A DNA stretch of 64,000 nucleotides from Wenyingzhuangia heitensis (GTDB lineage: Bacteria; Bacteroidota; Bacteroidia; Flavobacteriales; Flavobacteriaceae), in NCBI RefSeq assembly GCF_011762155.1, contig NZ_JAASQL010000002.1, forward strand, positions 310,001-374,000. Direction: 5' to 3'. Positions 53,947 through 63,243 of this stretch are shown here, piece after piece. Made by a program: the position numbers and the translations under genes. The notes beneath the pieces are model-generated. The model worked only from the letters and a program-made list of their open reading frames with translations, was not told the origin of the DNA and did no database searches. Position 1 is the stretch's first letter, and the number at the start of each line of letters is the position of its first letter.

Positions 53947-55183
53947 TATAGATAGGTGGCAAGAAATTTTTGAAGCAATTTCTAAAAATAAGCTTCGTAC
54001 TTTTTTAACAGGGATTTCTGTAGGTTCTGGAATTTTTATTTTAATTATTTTATTGGGTGTTGCTAATGGTTTTAAAAACGGAACTAAAGAACAATTTGCT
54101 AGAGATGCTGCTACATTAATAGAATTTTGGTCTAATAAAACCTCTAAAGAATACAAAGGATTAAACTCTGGTAGACGTATTAAAATGACGGAAGAAGATT
54201 ATAACTTAATCAAACAAACTTATAAAGAAGATATAGAGTATGAATCTGTAGATTTTTGGAAAAATGGATTGGCAACCAGTTATCAATCTAAATCAGGAAA
54301 TTATCAAGTAATTGGAGCGATGCCTGATAAGCAGTTTTTAGAAAGTGCAGAATTGCTTTCGGGTAGATTTGTAAATCAAAAAGATGTTGATAAAACGCTA
54401 AAAGTGGCGGTTATAGGAATTGAGGTGGCAAAAGAATTATTTACAAATTATAAAACAGCAGTAGGTAAATACATAACAACAGGTAATGTTAATTATAAAG
54501 TAATAGGTGTCTTTCTAGATCCTAACGAAAGAGAAAATACAAGATTGTATGTTCCCTATAGTACATTAACTCAACTGTATGCAAGTGTAAATTGGGGAAG
54601 TGGTTTTGTGTTTACATTAGAGCCAGAAGAAAATTATGACATTGCTTTGGCTAAATCAGAAGCTTTTGCTAATCAAGTAAAAAGCAAACTACAACAAATT
54701 CACAAAGTACACCCCGATGATGTTACAGCAATTAGACATTTTAATGCAGTAGAGGGGAGTAAAGAAATCTATCAACTAATTTTAGGAATGAAATTGTTTT
54801 TTTGGGCAGTAGGAATTTTAACTCTTATAGCAGGAGTTGTTGGTGTAGGTAATATTATGTTGATTATAGTGAAAGAAAGAACCAAAGAAATTGGAATTAG
54901 AAAAGCTTTAGGAGCCCAGCCAAAAACAATTATAGCCATGATTTTACATGAGGCTATTTTTATTACTTCTATTTCTGGAGTTATTGGCCTTTTATTTGGT
55001 TTTACTGTTTTAGAGTTTATTGGTGGACAAATAAAAACTGAATTTATTTTAAATCCTAAAGTAGATTTTAGCATTGCTATTTCTACCGTAATTTTATTAG
55101 TAATAGCTGGAGTTGTAGCGGGTTATTTTCCTGCCAAATATGCTGCGAAAATTAAACCTATAATTGCACTTAGAGATGAATAG
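53939..55183 (+). CDS. MacB/FtsX-type ABC permease, first
   Basis: This 414-residue protein has one N-terminal membrane helix, a large periplasmic MacB-type domain (about 50-260) and three C-terminal helices of the FtsX family (KERTKEIGIRKALGAQPK precedes helix 3). It should pair with the next permease as a heterodimer on the shared ATPase. Confidence 0.92.
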   Translation: MFNIDRWQEIFEAISKNKLRTFLTGISVGSGIFILIILLGVANGFKNGTKEQFARDAATLIEFWSNKTSKEYKGLNSGRRIKMTEEDYNLIKQTYKEDIEYESVDFWKNGLATSYQSKSGNYQVIGAMPDKQFLESAELLSGRFVNQKDVDKTLKVAVIGIEVAKELFTNYKTAVGKYITTGNVNYKVIGVFLDPNERENTRLYVPYSTLTQLYASVNWGSGFVFTLEPEENYDIALAKSEAFANQVKSKLQQIHKVHPDDVTAIRHFNAVEGSKEIYQLILGMKLFFWAVGILTLIAGVVGVGNIMLIIVKERTKEIGIRKALGAQPKTIIAMILHEAIFITSISGVIGLLFGFTVLEFIGGQIKTEFILNPKVDFSIAISTVILLVIAGVVAGYFPAKYAAKIKPIIALRDE

Positions 55184-56435
55184 TTTATTTCATAGAGATT
55201 TATGGGTAGAAATACTATCGTCTTTAAAATCTAATGGAGCACGTACTTTTGTAACTGCTTTTGGAGTCTTTTGGGGAATTTTTATCATGGTTCTTTTATT
55301 GTCTGCAGCAAGTGGTTTTGAAACAGGAATCAAATCAAAGTTTAAGGGAATAGCCACCAATTCTATTTTTATATGGACTCAAAAAACATCTTTAGAGTAT
55401 AAAGGAATGCCCAGAAATAGATGGTATCATTTTGACATTCAGGATGCCCAAGCTATTAAAGACAATATAAAAGGCTTAAGAATAGTTTCTCCTCAAAATA
55501 ATTTTACCACAGAAATTAAACACATTACAAAAGAAGGTAGTTTTAAAGTAGAAGGAAATGCTCCTGAGTTTTTAGGGCAAAAAGCATTAAAGTTAACACA
55601 AGGTCGGTTTATAAATCAGAAAGATATTGATCAAAAAAGAAAAATAGCCATTATTGGTTGGGGATTGATTGATGAGCTATATGAAAAAGGAGAGGATGTA
55701 ATAGGTAGTTTTATCAAAATTAAAGGAGTTAATTTTAAAGTAGTAGGAGTTTTTAAAGACACCTCTATAAACGGACAAAAAAATATAAGAGCTCAACAAA
55801 ATGTTCACATTCCGTTTAACACATTTTCTCAAGTCTTTAATTTTGGGGATCGTGTAAATTACTTTTTTATTACAGCAGATGATGATCAGTCTGCTACAGA
55901 ATTAAAAAACAAAATAATAACCTTATTGCAAACAAGACATAAAATCAACCCAAAAGACAAAAGAGCCATTGGTAATTTTGATTTGAATGAACAATTTGAA
56001 AAATTTAACATGCTATTTGCTACCCTTAAAATTGTTTCTTTTTTTGTGGGAATTATGATTTTAATTTCTGGAGTTATAGGAATTAGTAATATTATGCTAA
56101 TTGTTATAAAAGAAAGAACCAAAGAAATAGGGATTAGGAGAGCTTTGGGAGCAACTCCTATGGTGATAAAAAAACAAATTATTTTAGAATCGGTATTTTT
56201 AACCATATTGTCTGGTATGGCAGGAGTTAGTTTTGCAAGTCTAATATTGTTCTTTGTGAATTTAAAAATTGACAGTATGGATCCTGTAGATTTAATGATT
56301 TTAAATCCTATAATTAATTTACCAACCTTATTTACCATTTTTATAATCCTAGTCTTTTTTGGATTGCTAGCGGGGTTAATTCCTGCAAATAAAGCCGTAA
56401 AAATGAAACCTATTAATGCGATTAGAACTGAATAA
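55176..56435 (+). CDS. MacB/FtsX-type ABC permease, second
   Basis: The ATG at 55176 (MNSLFHRDLW) is preferred over an earlier TTG and gives 419 residues. It has the same one-plus-three helix layout as its neighbour and the motif KERTKEIGIRRALGATP. It overlaps the preceding gene by eight bases. Confidence 0.92.
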   Translation: MNSLFHRDLWVEILSSLKSNGARTFVTAFGVFWGIFIMVLLLSAASGFETGIKSKFKGIATNSIFIWTQKTSLEYKGMPRNRWYHFDIQDAQAIKDNIKGLRIVSPQNNFTTEIKHITKEGSFKVEGNAPEFLGQKALKLTQGRFINQKDIDQKRKIAIIGWGLIDELYEKGEDVIGSFIKIKGVNFKVVGVFKDTSINGQKNIRAQQNVHIPFNTFSQVFNFGDRVNYFFITADDDQSATELKNKIITLLQTRHKINPKDKRAIGNFDLNEQFEKFNMLFATLKIVSFFVGIMILISGVIGISNIMLIVIKERTKEIGIRRALGATPMVIKKQIILESVFLTILSGMAGVSFASLILFFVNLKIDSMDPVDLMILNPIINLPTLFTIFIILVFFGLLAGLIPANKAVKMKPINAIRTE

Positions 56436-56444
56436 AATTACATC

Positions 56445-57560
56445 ATGAAAAAATCTAAAACTATTTTAATTTTACTATTTATTGTTATTGCTTTTGTGCT
56501 AGCATTAGGGTATTTATGGAAAAGAGATCAGCAAAAACCAGTGATTTTTAAAACTAAAAACGCTAAAATAGAAACCATAAAATCAACTACTGTAGCTTCA
56601 GGAAAAATAACTCCAAAAGAAGAAGTTATTATTAGACCCAACATACCTGGTATTATTGATGAGATTTATGTACAAGCTGGAGACACCATAAAAACAGGAG
56701 ATTTAATAGCAAAAATTAAGGTAATTCCAACCATTAATAATTTGCAATCTGCGGCTAACAATGTTACAAGTGCAAAAATAAATTTAGAAGCTCAGCAGAA
56801 AATTTATGATAGACAAGTACTTCTTTTTGAAAAAGAGGTAATATCTGCCAATACGTTCGATCAAAACAAGGCAACTTATCAACAAGCTAAACAACGTTGG
56901 ATTTCTGCTACAGAAAACTATCAAATTATACAAACAGGAACAACCAAAGGATTTAAAAATGTAGCCAATACATTAGTAAAATCAACCATTGGAGGTGTGG
57001 TTTTAGAAGTTCCGGTAGAAGAGGGAGTACAAGTAATACCTAGTAATAATTTTAATGCAGGTACAGAATTGGCTACTATTGCAGATGTAGGTAAAATGAT
57101 TTTTAAAGGAACTATTGACGAAAGTGAAGTTGGAAAAATAAAAGAGGGAATGCCTATTTCTATTAAAATTGGTGCTTTACCAAATTTAAAGTTTAACACT
57201 ATTTTAGATTATATAGCACCCAAAGGAGTTGAAAAAAATGGAGCGGTTCAGTTTGATATAGAGAGCTCTATTACAGTACCTAAAAATACAGTGGTTCGTT
57301 CAGGATTAAGTGCCAATGCATCTATTATTTTAGAAATTGCAGAAGAGGTATTATCTATTAACGAATCTTTGTTGCAATATGATAAAAAAACAAAAAAAAC
57401 GTATGTAGAGGTTTTGATAGCAGATCAGGAGTTTGAAAGAAAAAATGTGGTTTTAGGGGTAAGTGATGGTATTAAAGTGGAAATAAAAGAAGGGATTACT
57501 AAAGATCATAAAATAAAAGATTGGAATGCAATTGTTCCTAATAAGAACAAGAAAAAATAA
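56445..57560 (+). CDS. Periplasmic adaptor subunit of the tripartite exporter (HlyD/MacA-like)
   Basis: This 371-residue protein has an N-terminal membrane anchor, lipoyl/barrel-sandwich halves (GDLIAKI and GGVVLEVPVEEG), a coiled-coil hairpin (about 105-170) and a beta-barrel domain. It links the permeases to the outer-membrane channel. Confidence 0.92.
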   Translation: MKKSKTILILLFIVIAFVLALGYLWKRDQQKPVIFKTKNAKIETIKSTTVASGKITPKEEVIIRPNIPGIIDEIYVQAGDTIKTGDLIAKIKVIPTINNLQSAANNVTSAKINLEAQQKIYDRQVLLFEKEVISANTFDQNKATYQQAKQRWISATENYQIIQTGTTKGFKNVANTLVKSTIGGVVLEVPVEEGVQVIPSNNFNAGTELATIADVGKMIFKGTIDESEVGKIKEGMPISIKIGALPNLKFNTILDYIAPKGVEKNGAVQFDIESSITVPKNTVVRSGLSANASIILEIAEEVLSINESLLQYDKKTKKTYVEVLIADQEFERKNVVLGVSDGIKVEIKEGITKDHKIKDWNAIVPNKNKKK

Positions 57561-57564
57561 AACG

Positions 57565-58884
57565 ATGAAAAAAAGTATCATAGCGTTTATAGGTCTATTT
57601 TTTTGGGTATCTTCTTTTTATTCTCAAACTAAAAAATGGAGCATACAAGATTGTATACAATATGCCATAGATCATAATATTGATGTAAAGCAACAATTGT
57701 TAAACTTAGAAGAAGCTAAACTAACTACTAGCAGTGCAAAAGGTGCTTATTTGCCCAATTTAAACGCAAGTGTTAGAAATACTTGGAACAATGGATTGAG
57801 TCAGAATGTGGTGTCTGGAAATTTGGTAAAATCAGTAGAAACCATAAGGAATTCTAGTTATGGAGTAAATTCTAATATTCCCATTTTTAACGGATTGATT
57901 AATTATAACAATTTACAACAAGCCAGATTGCAAGAAATTGCAGCACAATTTAACATAGAATCTATTAAAGATGATATTAAATTAAATGTGGCAAATAGTT
58001 ACTTACAGGTTTTGTTACAAAAAGAAAATATAGCAATATTAAAAGCACAATATCAATTGTCTGTAGAACAATTAAATAGAGCTAAAGAATTGGTAAGTGC
58101 AGGGAATATTCCCAAAGGTGATTTGTTACAATTACAGGCAACTATAGCTAATGACGAACAAAATATAGCTCAGGCAGAAAACAGTTATGTAATTGCTAAA
58201 TTAGGTTTAAAAAGATTGTTAAACTTAAATTTATCGGAAGAGATAGAGGTTAAAAAAGAAAATGTAAGTTTAATTGAAATGAAGGTTTTAGAGACTCCTA
58301 TAGATTCCATTTTAAAAACAGTACTCTCCAATAGAAATGAAATAAAATTATCAAAATCAAATATAGAAGTCGCTAAAAAAGGAGTAGATATTGCCAAAGG
58401 ATCTTATTTACCCACTCTGTCTGGTTTTGTGAATTTTGACACTAGAGAAATAGACAAATCTACAGATAGCTATTTTTATCAATTAGAAAATAATTATGGA
58501 TTCACCTATGGTTTAAGCTTAAATATACCCATTTTTAATGGTTTTAAAATTAAAAACTCAGTAGCTAAAAACAAATTAAATGTATTAAGAAGAGAGCATC
58601 AGCTAGAACAAACAAAGCAAATGGTTATTCAAAATGTACATCAAGCATATTTAAATGCAAAAGCTAGTTACAAAACATATATCTCAAGCCAAAAAACAGT
58701 AGAAGCACAAGAATTGGCTTTTCAGTATCAACAAACAAAGTTTGATGTTGGAGAGAGTAATTTACTAGACTATACTCAAAATAAAATTTTATATCAAAAT
58801 AGCCAAACAGATTTATTACGTACCAAATACGACCTATTATTTAGATTGAAAATTATTGAATTGTATTATACTCTATCATACTAA
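57565..58884 (+). CDS. TolC-family outer-membrane channel
   Basis: The ATG at 57565 lies before a normal signal peptide and is preferred over an in-frame start at 57526 inside the adaptor gene. The 439-residue protein shows two OEP repeats with long helices and the strand segments NIPIFNGLI and NIPIFNGFK. It completes the ATPase-permease-permease-adaptor-channel export system. The substrate is unknown; antimicrobial peptides or macrolide-like molecules are usual for this class. Confidence 0.92.
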   Translation: MKKSIIAFIGLFFWVSSFYSQTKKWSIQDCIQYAIDHNIDVKQQLLNLEEAKLTTSSAKGAYLPNLNASVRNTWNNGLSQNVVSGNLVKSVETIRNSSYGVNSNIPIFNGLINYNNLQQARLQEIAAQFNIESIKDDIKLNVANSYLQVLLQKENIAILKAQYQLSVEQLNRAKELVSAGNIPKGDLLQLQATIANDEQNIAQAENSYVIAKLGLKRLLNLNLSEEIEVKKENVSLIEMKVLETPIDSILKTVLSNRNEIKLSKSNIEVAKKGVDIAKGSYLPTLSGFVNFDTREIDKSTDSYFYQLENNYGFTYGLSLNIPIFNGFKIKNSVAKNKLNVLRREHQLEQTKQMVIQNVHQAYLNAKASYKTYISSQKTVEAQELAFQYQQTKFDVGESNLLDYTQNKILYQNSQTDLLRTKYDLLFRLKIIELYYTLSY

Positions 58885-59047
58885 GACTTATGTCTTAAAA
58901 ATAGAAATGTAAGCTATGTATTAAACCATTTGTATTACATAAATACGCATATTGGTACTCTTAATTTCTAAGTTTTTTTTTTCTTTGAAGTATCGTAATA
59001 CACTTTTATGTATTGCCATAAATTAAGTAGACAAAATTAATATTTTT

Positions 59048-60166
59048 ATGAAAATTAAAACTTTAGGAGTTTTATTGTTAGGGATAGTACTTACTATATC
59101 CTGTAAAGAAGTTCCGCAAAAAGCGGAGTTAAAAGATTACCAAAACATTTCTTTTGAACCATTATCTACACAAGTGGTTACAAAATTTTTCAATCATCAA
59201 ACGGCATCACAAGTTGTTGCAGAAACAGGTTATTATGTTTGGGGATTGTCTGTGGTAAAATGGGAAGGTGAGTATCACGCTTATTATTCTAGATGGAAAA
59301 AAGAATACGAACACAAAGGTTGGATGACCAATTGTGAAATTGCTCATGCAGTTGCTAAAAATCCCGAAGGTCCTTTTGTTTTTAAAAATGTAGTATTAGA
59401 AAGTAAAAAAGTAGGAGGATGGGATGTAAACAATTCGCACAATCCTTATGCTGTAGTAGCAGACGGAAAAGTTTGTTTGTATTATATAGCCAATGATATT
59501 AAGGAGCTTTTAGCTAAAGATATTCCAGAAACACAAGAACCAACAACGCTATGGTACGATGCGCATAGAACCGAAATTAGAGACAGTCAGCGTATTGGAG
59601 TTGCAATTGCTACTAATCCAGCTGGTCCTTTTGTGCGTTCTAAACATATAGTAGTTGCTCCAGATGATGTAAAGTTTAAAAAAATAGCAGTGAATCCGGC
59701 AGTTATTTATAAAGACAAGGAGTATTTAATGATAATGAAAGGGGATGATTTACAACATAAAAAACCTTTTAGAATTCAGTTAGTAGGAAATGCTAAAAAC
59801 CCAGAAGGGCCTTTTAATTTTTATGAAAAACCGGTATACGCAAAAGCACAGACTGAAGATGCTTGTATGTGGTTTGATAAAATATTGAACAAACACTTTA
59901 TGGTTTGTCATGTAATGGGGAAAAGTGAATTGGCATTGTTTAGTTCTACCAATGGTTTTGATTGGCAACCCGATGAAAGAAAGATTTTTATGAAAAAAGA
60001 ATTTTTACTTTCTAATGGAACTATCTGGAAACCCAAAAGAGTAGAACGACCTTTTGTATTGACCAATAATGATGGACAACCAATTATGATTTATGTGGCT
60101 GTTTATGATAAAAATGTAAATGGTAATATAGCAATTCCAATTAGTTGGAAATCAAATAAAAACTAA
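59048..60166 (+). CDS. GH43-like five-bladed beta-propeller lipoprotein
   Basis: This 372-residue lipoprotein (Cys20, TISC) contains repeated propeller segments (VWGLSVVKWEGEYHAYYS, NPEGPF three times, WYDAHRTEIRDSQRIGVAIA). This is the layout of GH43/GH117-like glycosidases. I cannot assign a numbered family. It is 14 bases before a sulfatase, so the two probably act on the same sulfated galactan fragment in the periplasm or at the surface. Confidence 0.72.
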   Translation: MKIKTLGVLLLGIVLTISCKEVPQKAELKDYQNISFEPLSTQVVTKFFNHQTASQVVAETGYYVWGLSVVKWEGEYHAYYSRWKKEYEHKGWMTNCEIAHAVAKNPEGPFVFKNVVLESKKVGGWDVNNSHNPYAVVADGKVCLYYIANDIKELLAKDIPETQEPTTLWYDAHRTEIRDSQRIGVAIATNPAGPFVRSKHIVVAPDDVKFKKIAVNPAVIYKDKEYLMIMKGDDLQHKKPFRIQLVGNAKNPEGPFNFYEKPVYAKAQTEDACMWFDKILNKHFMVCHVMGKSELALFSSTNGFDWQPDERKIFMKKEFLLSNGTIWKPKRVERPFVLTNNDGQPIMIYVAVYDKNVNGNIAIPISWKSNKN

Positions 60167-60180
60167 AATAAAAAGGAAAT

Positions 60181-61782
60181 ATGTTTAGATCAAATCGTGT
60201 TGTAATAGCTGTTTGTTTAGTATTCGCAATGTTGTTTTCGTGTAAATCAAAATCAACAAGTTCTAAAGAATTAGAGCCAGAAAAGAAAAATATCTTATTC
60301 ATTTTAGCCGATGATTATGGTTATAATGATTTGAGTTTTAGAAACAATAAGTATTATGAAACTCCAAACATTGATAGAATAGCCAAAGAAGGTACTGCCT
60401 TTAATGAGGGATATGCTGCTTGTAGAGTTTGTAGCCCTTCTAGAGCTAGTATTATGACAGGTACTTTTCCGGCAAGACATGGTATTACCGATTGGATTGG
60501 TGCTAGATCTGGAGAAAAATGGAGAGAAAAAAAACGATTTAATAAATTAATGCCTGCAGAATATAATCACGAATTAAACAAAGAAGCAACCACGTTACCT
60601 GAAGCTTTAAAAGAGCAAGGATACACTACTTTTTTTGCAGGTAAATGGCATTTGGGAGAAAAAGGTTCTTGGCCAGAAGATCATGGTTTTGATATTAACA
60701 AAGGAGGTTGGGATGCAGGCGGTCCTAGAGGTGGTTATTTTGCACCTTTTAAAAACCCAAATTTAGAAGATCATCAGGATGGAGAAAATCTATCTATGCG
60801 ATTGGCTAAAGAAACCGTAAACTTTATGAAAGAGCATAAAGATCAAAAGTTTTTTGCCTATTTGTCTTTTTATGCGGTACATGGAGCCATTCAAACGAGT
60901 CAAGGTAAATGGCAAAAATATAGAAACAAAGCCATTAAAAATGGTGTTGCAGATCATGGTTTTGAAATGGGACATTTTTTACCCATAAAACAAACACAAG
61001 ACAATCCTGTTTATGCTGGTTTGGTAGAAAGTATGGATGATGCAGTTGGAGAAGTGTTAAAAGGATTAGAAGAACTAGGGTTGGATAAAAATACGATTGT
61101 TGTTTTTACATCGGATAACGGAGGTGTTTCTGCCGGAGATTCTTTTTCAACTTCAAATTTACCTTTAAGGGGAGGAAAAGGATATCAATATGAAGGAGGT
61201 ATTAAAGAACCTTATTTTATTAAAGTTCCTTGGTTAAAAAATCAAGTAAAAGAAAATAATACACCTGTAACAGGAACTGATTTTTACCCTACTTTGCTAG
61301 ATTTGGTTGGAGCAGAATTAAAACCAGAATCACATAAAGACGGAATTAGTTTAGTGCCTTTGTTACAAGGAAAACAAACCAAAGAACGTCCCTTAATTTG
61401 GCATTATCCCCATTACGGAAACCAAGGAGGAGAGCCTTCATCTATTATTAGATTGGGAGATTGGAAATTGATTCACTATTACGAAGATGATCGAAACGAA
61501 TTGTACAATATTACAAATGATTTAGAAGAGCGAAATAATGTGGTAGAAAAACATCCAGAGTTGGCAACAAAACTTCATCAACAATTATTTGATTATTTAA
61601 AAGATGTTAATGCTAATTATCCTAAAAAAGATCCTTTGTATAGTGCTAAAAAGGAGCAAGAGTATTTACATAAAATAGCAACTAAAAAATTAAAGAGTTT
61701 AGAAAAACAACGTTTAAATTATTTAAAAGAGGATTTTAAACCAAATGCAGATTGGTGGGGAAGTAAGCAAACTATAGACTAA
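60181..61782 (+). CDS. Formylglycine-dependent sulfatase lipoprotein (S1 family)
   Basis: This 533-residue lipoprotein (Cys21, LFSC) has the metal-binding ADDYGYNDL, the catalytic C84-S-P-S-R motif followed by ASIMTGTFPARHG, and TSDNGG. The Cys requires conversion to formylglycine by a maturase not in this window. It differs clearly from the sulfatase at 41755, suggesting a different sulfate position. It shares an operon with the GH43-like gene. Confidence 0.92.
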   Translation: MFRSNRVVIAVCLVFAMLFSCKSKSTSSKELEPEKKNILFILADDYGYNDLSFRNNKYYETPNIDRIAKEGTAFNEGYAACRVCSPSRASIMTGTFPARHGITDWIGARSGEKWREKKRFNKLMPAEYNHELNKEATTLPEALKEQGYTTFFAGKWHLGEKGSWPEDHGFDINKGGWDAGGPRGGYFAPFKNPNLEDHQDGENLSMRLAKETVNFMKEHKDQKFFAYLSFYAVHGAIQTSQGKWQKYRNKAIKNGVADHGFEMGHFLPIKQTQDNPVYAGLVESMDDAVGEVLKGLEELGLDKNTIVVFTSDNGGVSAGDSFSTSNLPLRGGKGYQYEGGIKEPYFIKVPWLKNQVKENNTPVTGTDFYPTLLDLVGAELKPESHKDGISLVPLLQGKQTKERPLIWHYPHYGNQGGEPSSIIRLGDWKLIHYYEDDRNELYNITNDLEERNNVVEKHPELATKLHQQLFDYLKDVNANYPKKDPLYSAKKEQEYLHKIATKKLKSLEKQRLNYLKEDFKPNADWWGSKQTID

Positions 61783-61924
61783 GTATAGCTTTTGTCTAGT
61801 TATATGTTGTTTTTTTAATGCCTAAAGAATCATATGGTTTATACAAATAAAGATATGTGCCTGTTAAAAATAGTTTTTTTATGTCTCTTTGTTTGTATAT
61901 AATCAACAATTATAAAAATACAAA

Positions 61925-63187
61925 ATGATAAAATCGTATTTGACAAAATTTACCAGTGTAATCGTTTTTTGTTTCTTAACAATTAATGTTACCGCTCAGA
62001 AAAAAACAGAAGCATTTCCGTTTAGTTTACCTGATGAAAAACCAGACAGACCTTTAAGTGCTTCTATGGAAAGAAGCTATGATCAATATGCTGCAACTCC
62101 TCAACACAATGAATTGTACTCGCAGTTTAAATACACCAAAATAAAAGGATTAGACTATAGCAATCACGATGGTACTATTACTCGTAGAGATCCTTCTAAA
62201 GTTATTTTTAAGAACGGAAAATATTACGTTTGGTATACCTACAGACATACCAAAACGCCACCAATAGGAGGTAGAAATGCACATTTAGCAACAGATGAAA
62301 TTCCATCTGCAGATTGGGATTTGTGTGAAATTTGGTACGCAACTTCTAAAGATGGATTTACTTGGGAAGAGCAAGGCCCCGCTGTTACTAGACCTAAAAA
62401 ACCTCAAGCAGGTTGGCGTTCTGTAACGACTACAGATATTTTAGAATGGAAAGGTAAATATTACTTGTACTACCAAGGATTTATGGAAGCAAGCGGAAAA
62501 CGTGGGGATGATTGTCCTGTGGCGGTTTCTTATGCTGATTCACCAGACGGACCTTGGACTCATTATGATAAAGTTGTAATTCCGAACGGTAAACCAGGTG
62601 AGTGGGATCAATATTCTATTCACGACCCTTACCCATTGGTACACAATGGAAAAATTTATTTGTACTACAAATCAGATTCTAACGGACAGCCTAACTTAAT
62701 TAGAATGCATGGTTTAGCAATTGCAGACAATCCATTAGGTCCTTTTAATAAGCATCCATTGAATCCTATTTCTAGTTCTGGTCACGAAACAACAATGTTT
62801 CCTTTTAAAGGAGGAATTGCTTCTATTGTAATTAGAGATGGAAACGAACACAATACCATTCAGTATGCAGAAGATGGAGTAAACTTTAAAGTGGCTGCTA
62901 TTTCTGAATTTTTACCAAATGCGGCTGGACCTTTTATTCCAGATGCTTTTACAGATACCAAAGATGGTAGAGGAATTACTTGGGGAATTTGTCACTTTAC
63001 AGCGGTAAACGGATGGAAAACCAATCATGCTATTTTAGCTCGTTTTGATTGTGATTTAAGTCAAGATGTAAATGATCCAGACATGAAAAAGAACCACGTA
63101 TATTTAAAGCCAGAGTTCTTTTATAAGATGGGATTAAATGGAAAGCAAAGAAAACGTATTGCTGAAGAAACTGAAAATTTAAAATAA
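61925..63187 (+). CDS. GH117-family alpha-1,3-(3,6-anhydro)-L-galactosidase
   Basis: This 420-residue protein has a signal peptide (cleavage near VTAQ) and a five-bladed propeller with family segments RRDPSKVIFKNGKYYVWYTY, CEIWYATSKDGFTWEEQGPA, SIHDPYPLVHNGKIYLYYKS and GLAIADNPLGPF..HPLNPIS. GH117 enzymes split neoagaro-oligosaccharides into anhydro-L-galactose and galactose, the last step of agar or desulfated porphyran breakdown. Substrate preference is not proven by sequence. Confidence 0.87.
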   Translation: MIKSYLTKFTSVIVFCFLTINVTAQKKTEAFPFSLPDEKPDRPLSASMERSYDQYAATPQHNELYSQFKYTKIKGLDYSNHDGTITRRDPSKVIFKNGKYYVWYTYRHTKTPPIGGRNAHLATDEIPSADWDLCEIWYATSKDGFTWEEQGPAVTRPKKPQAGWRSVTTTDILEWKGKYYLYYQGFMEASGKRGDDCPVAVSYADSPDGPWTHYDKVVIPNGKPGEWDQYSIHDPYPLVHNGKIYLYYKSDSNGQPNLIRMHGLAIADNPLGPFNKHPLNPISSSGHETTMFPFKGGIASIVIRDGNEHNTIQYAEDGVNFKVAAISEFLPNAAGPFIPDAFTDTKDGRGITWGICHFTAVNGWKTNHAILARFDCDLSQDVNDPDMKKNHVYLKPEFFYKMGLNGKQRKRIAEETENLK

Positions 63188-63210
63188 TTTTTAGAAATAA
63201 AACAATAAAA

Positions 63211-63243
63211 AAAAGGCTCTGAATAATTTCAGAGCCTTTTTTT
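63211..63243. terminator. Terminator between GH117 and the transglutaminase-like gene
   Basis: AAAAGGCTCTGA pairs with TCAGAGCCTTTT around a 6-base loop, flanked by A and T runs usable by both convergent genes. Confidence 0.88.
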
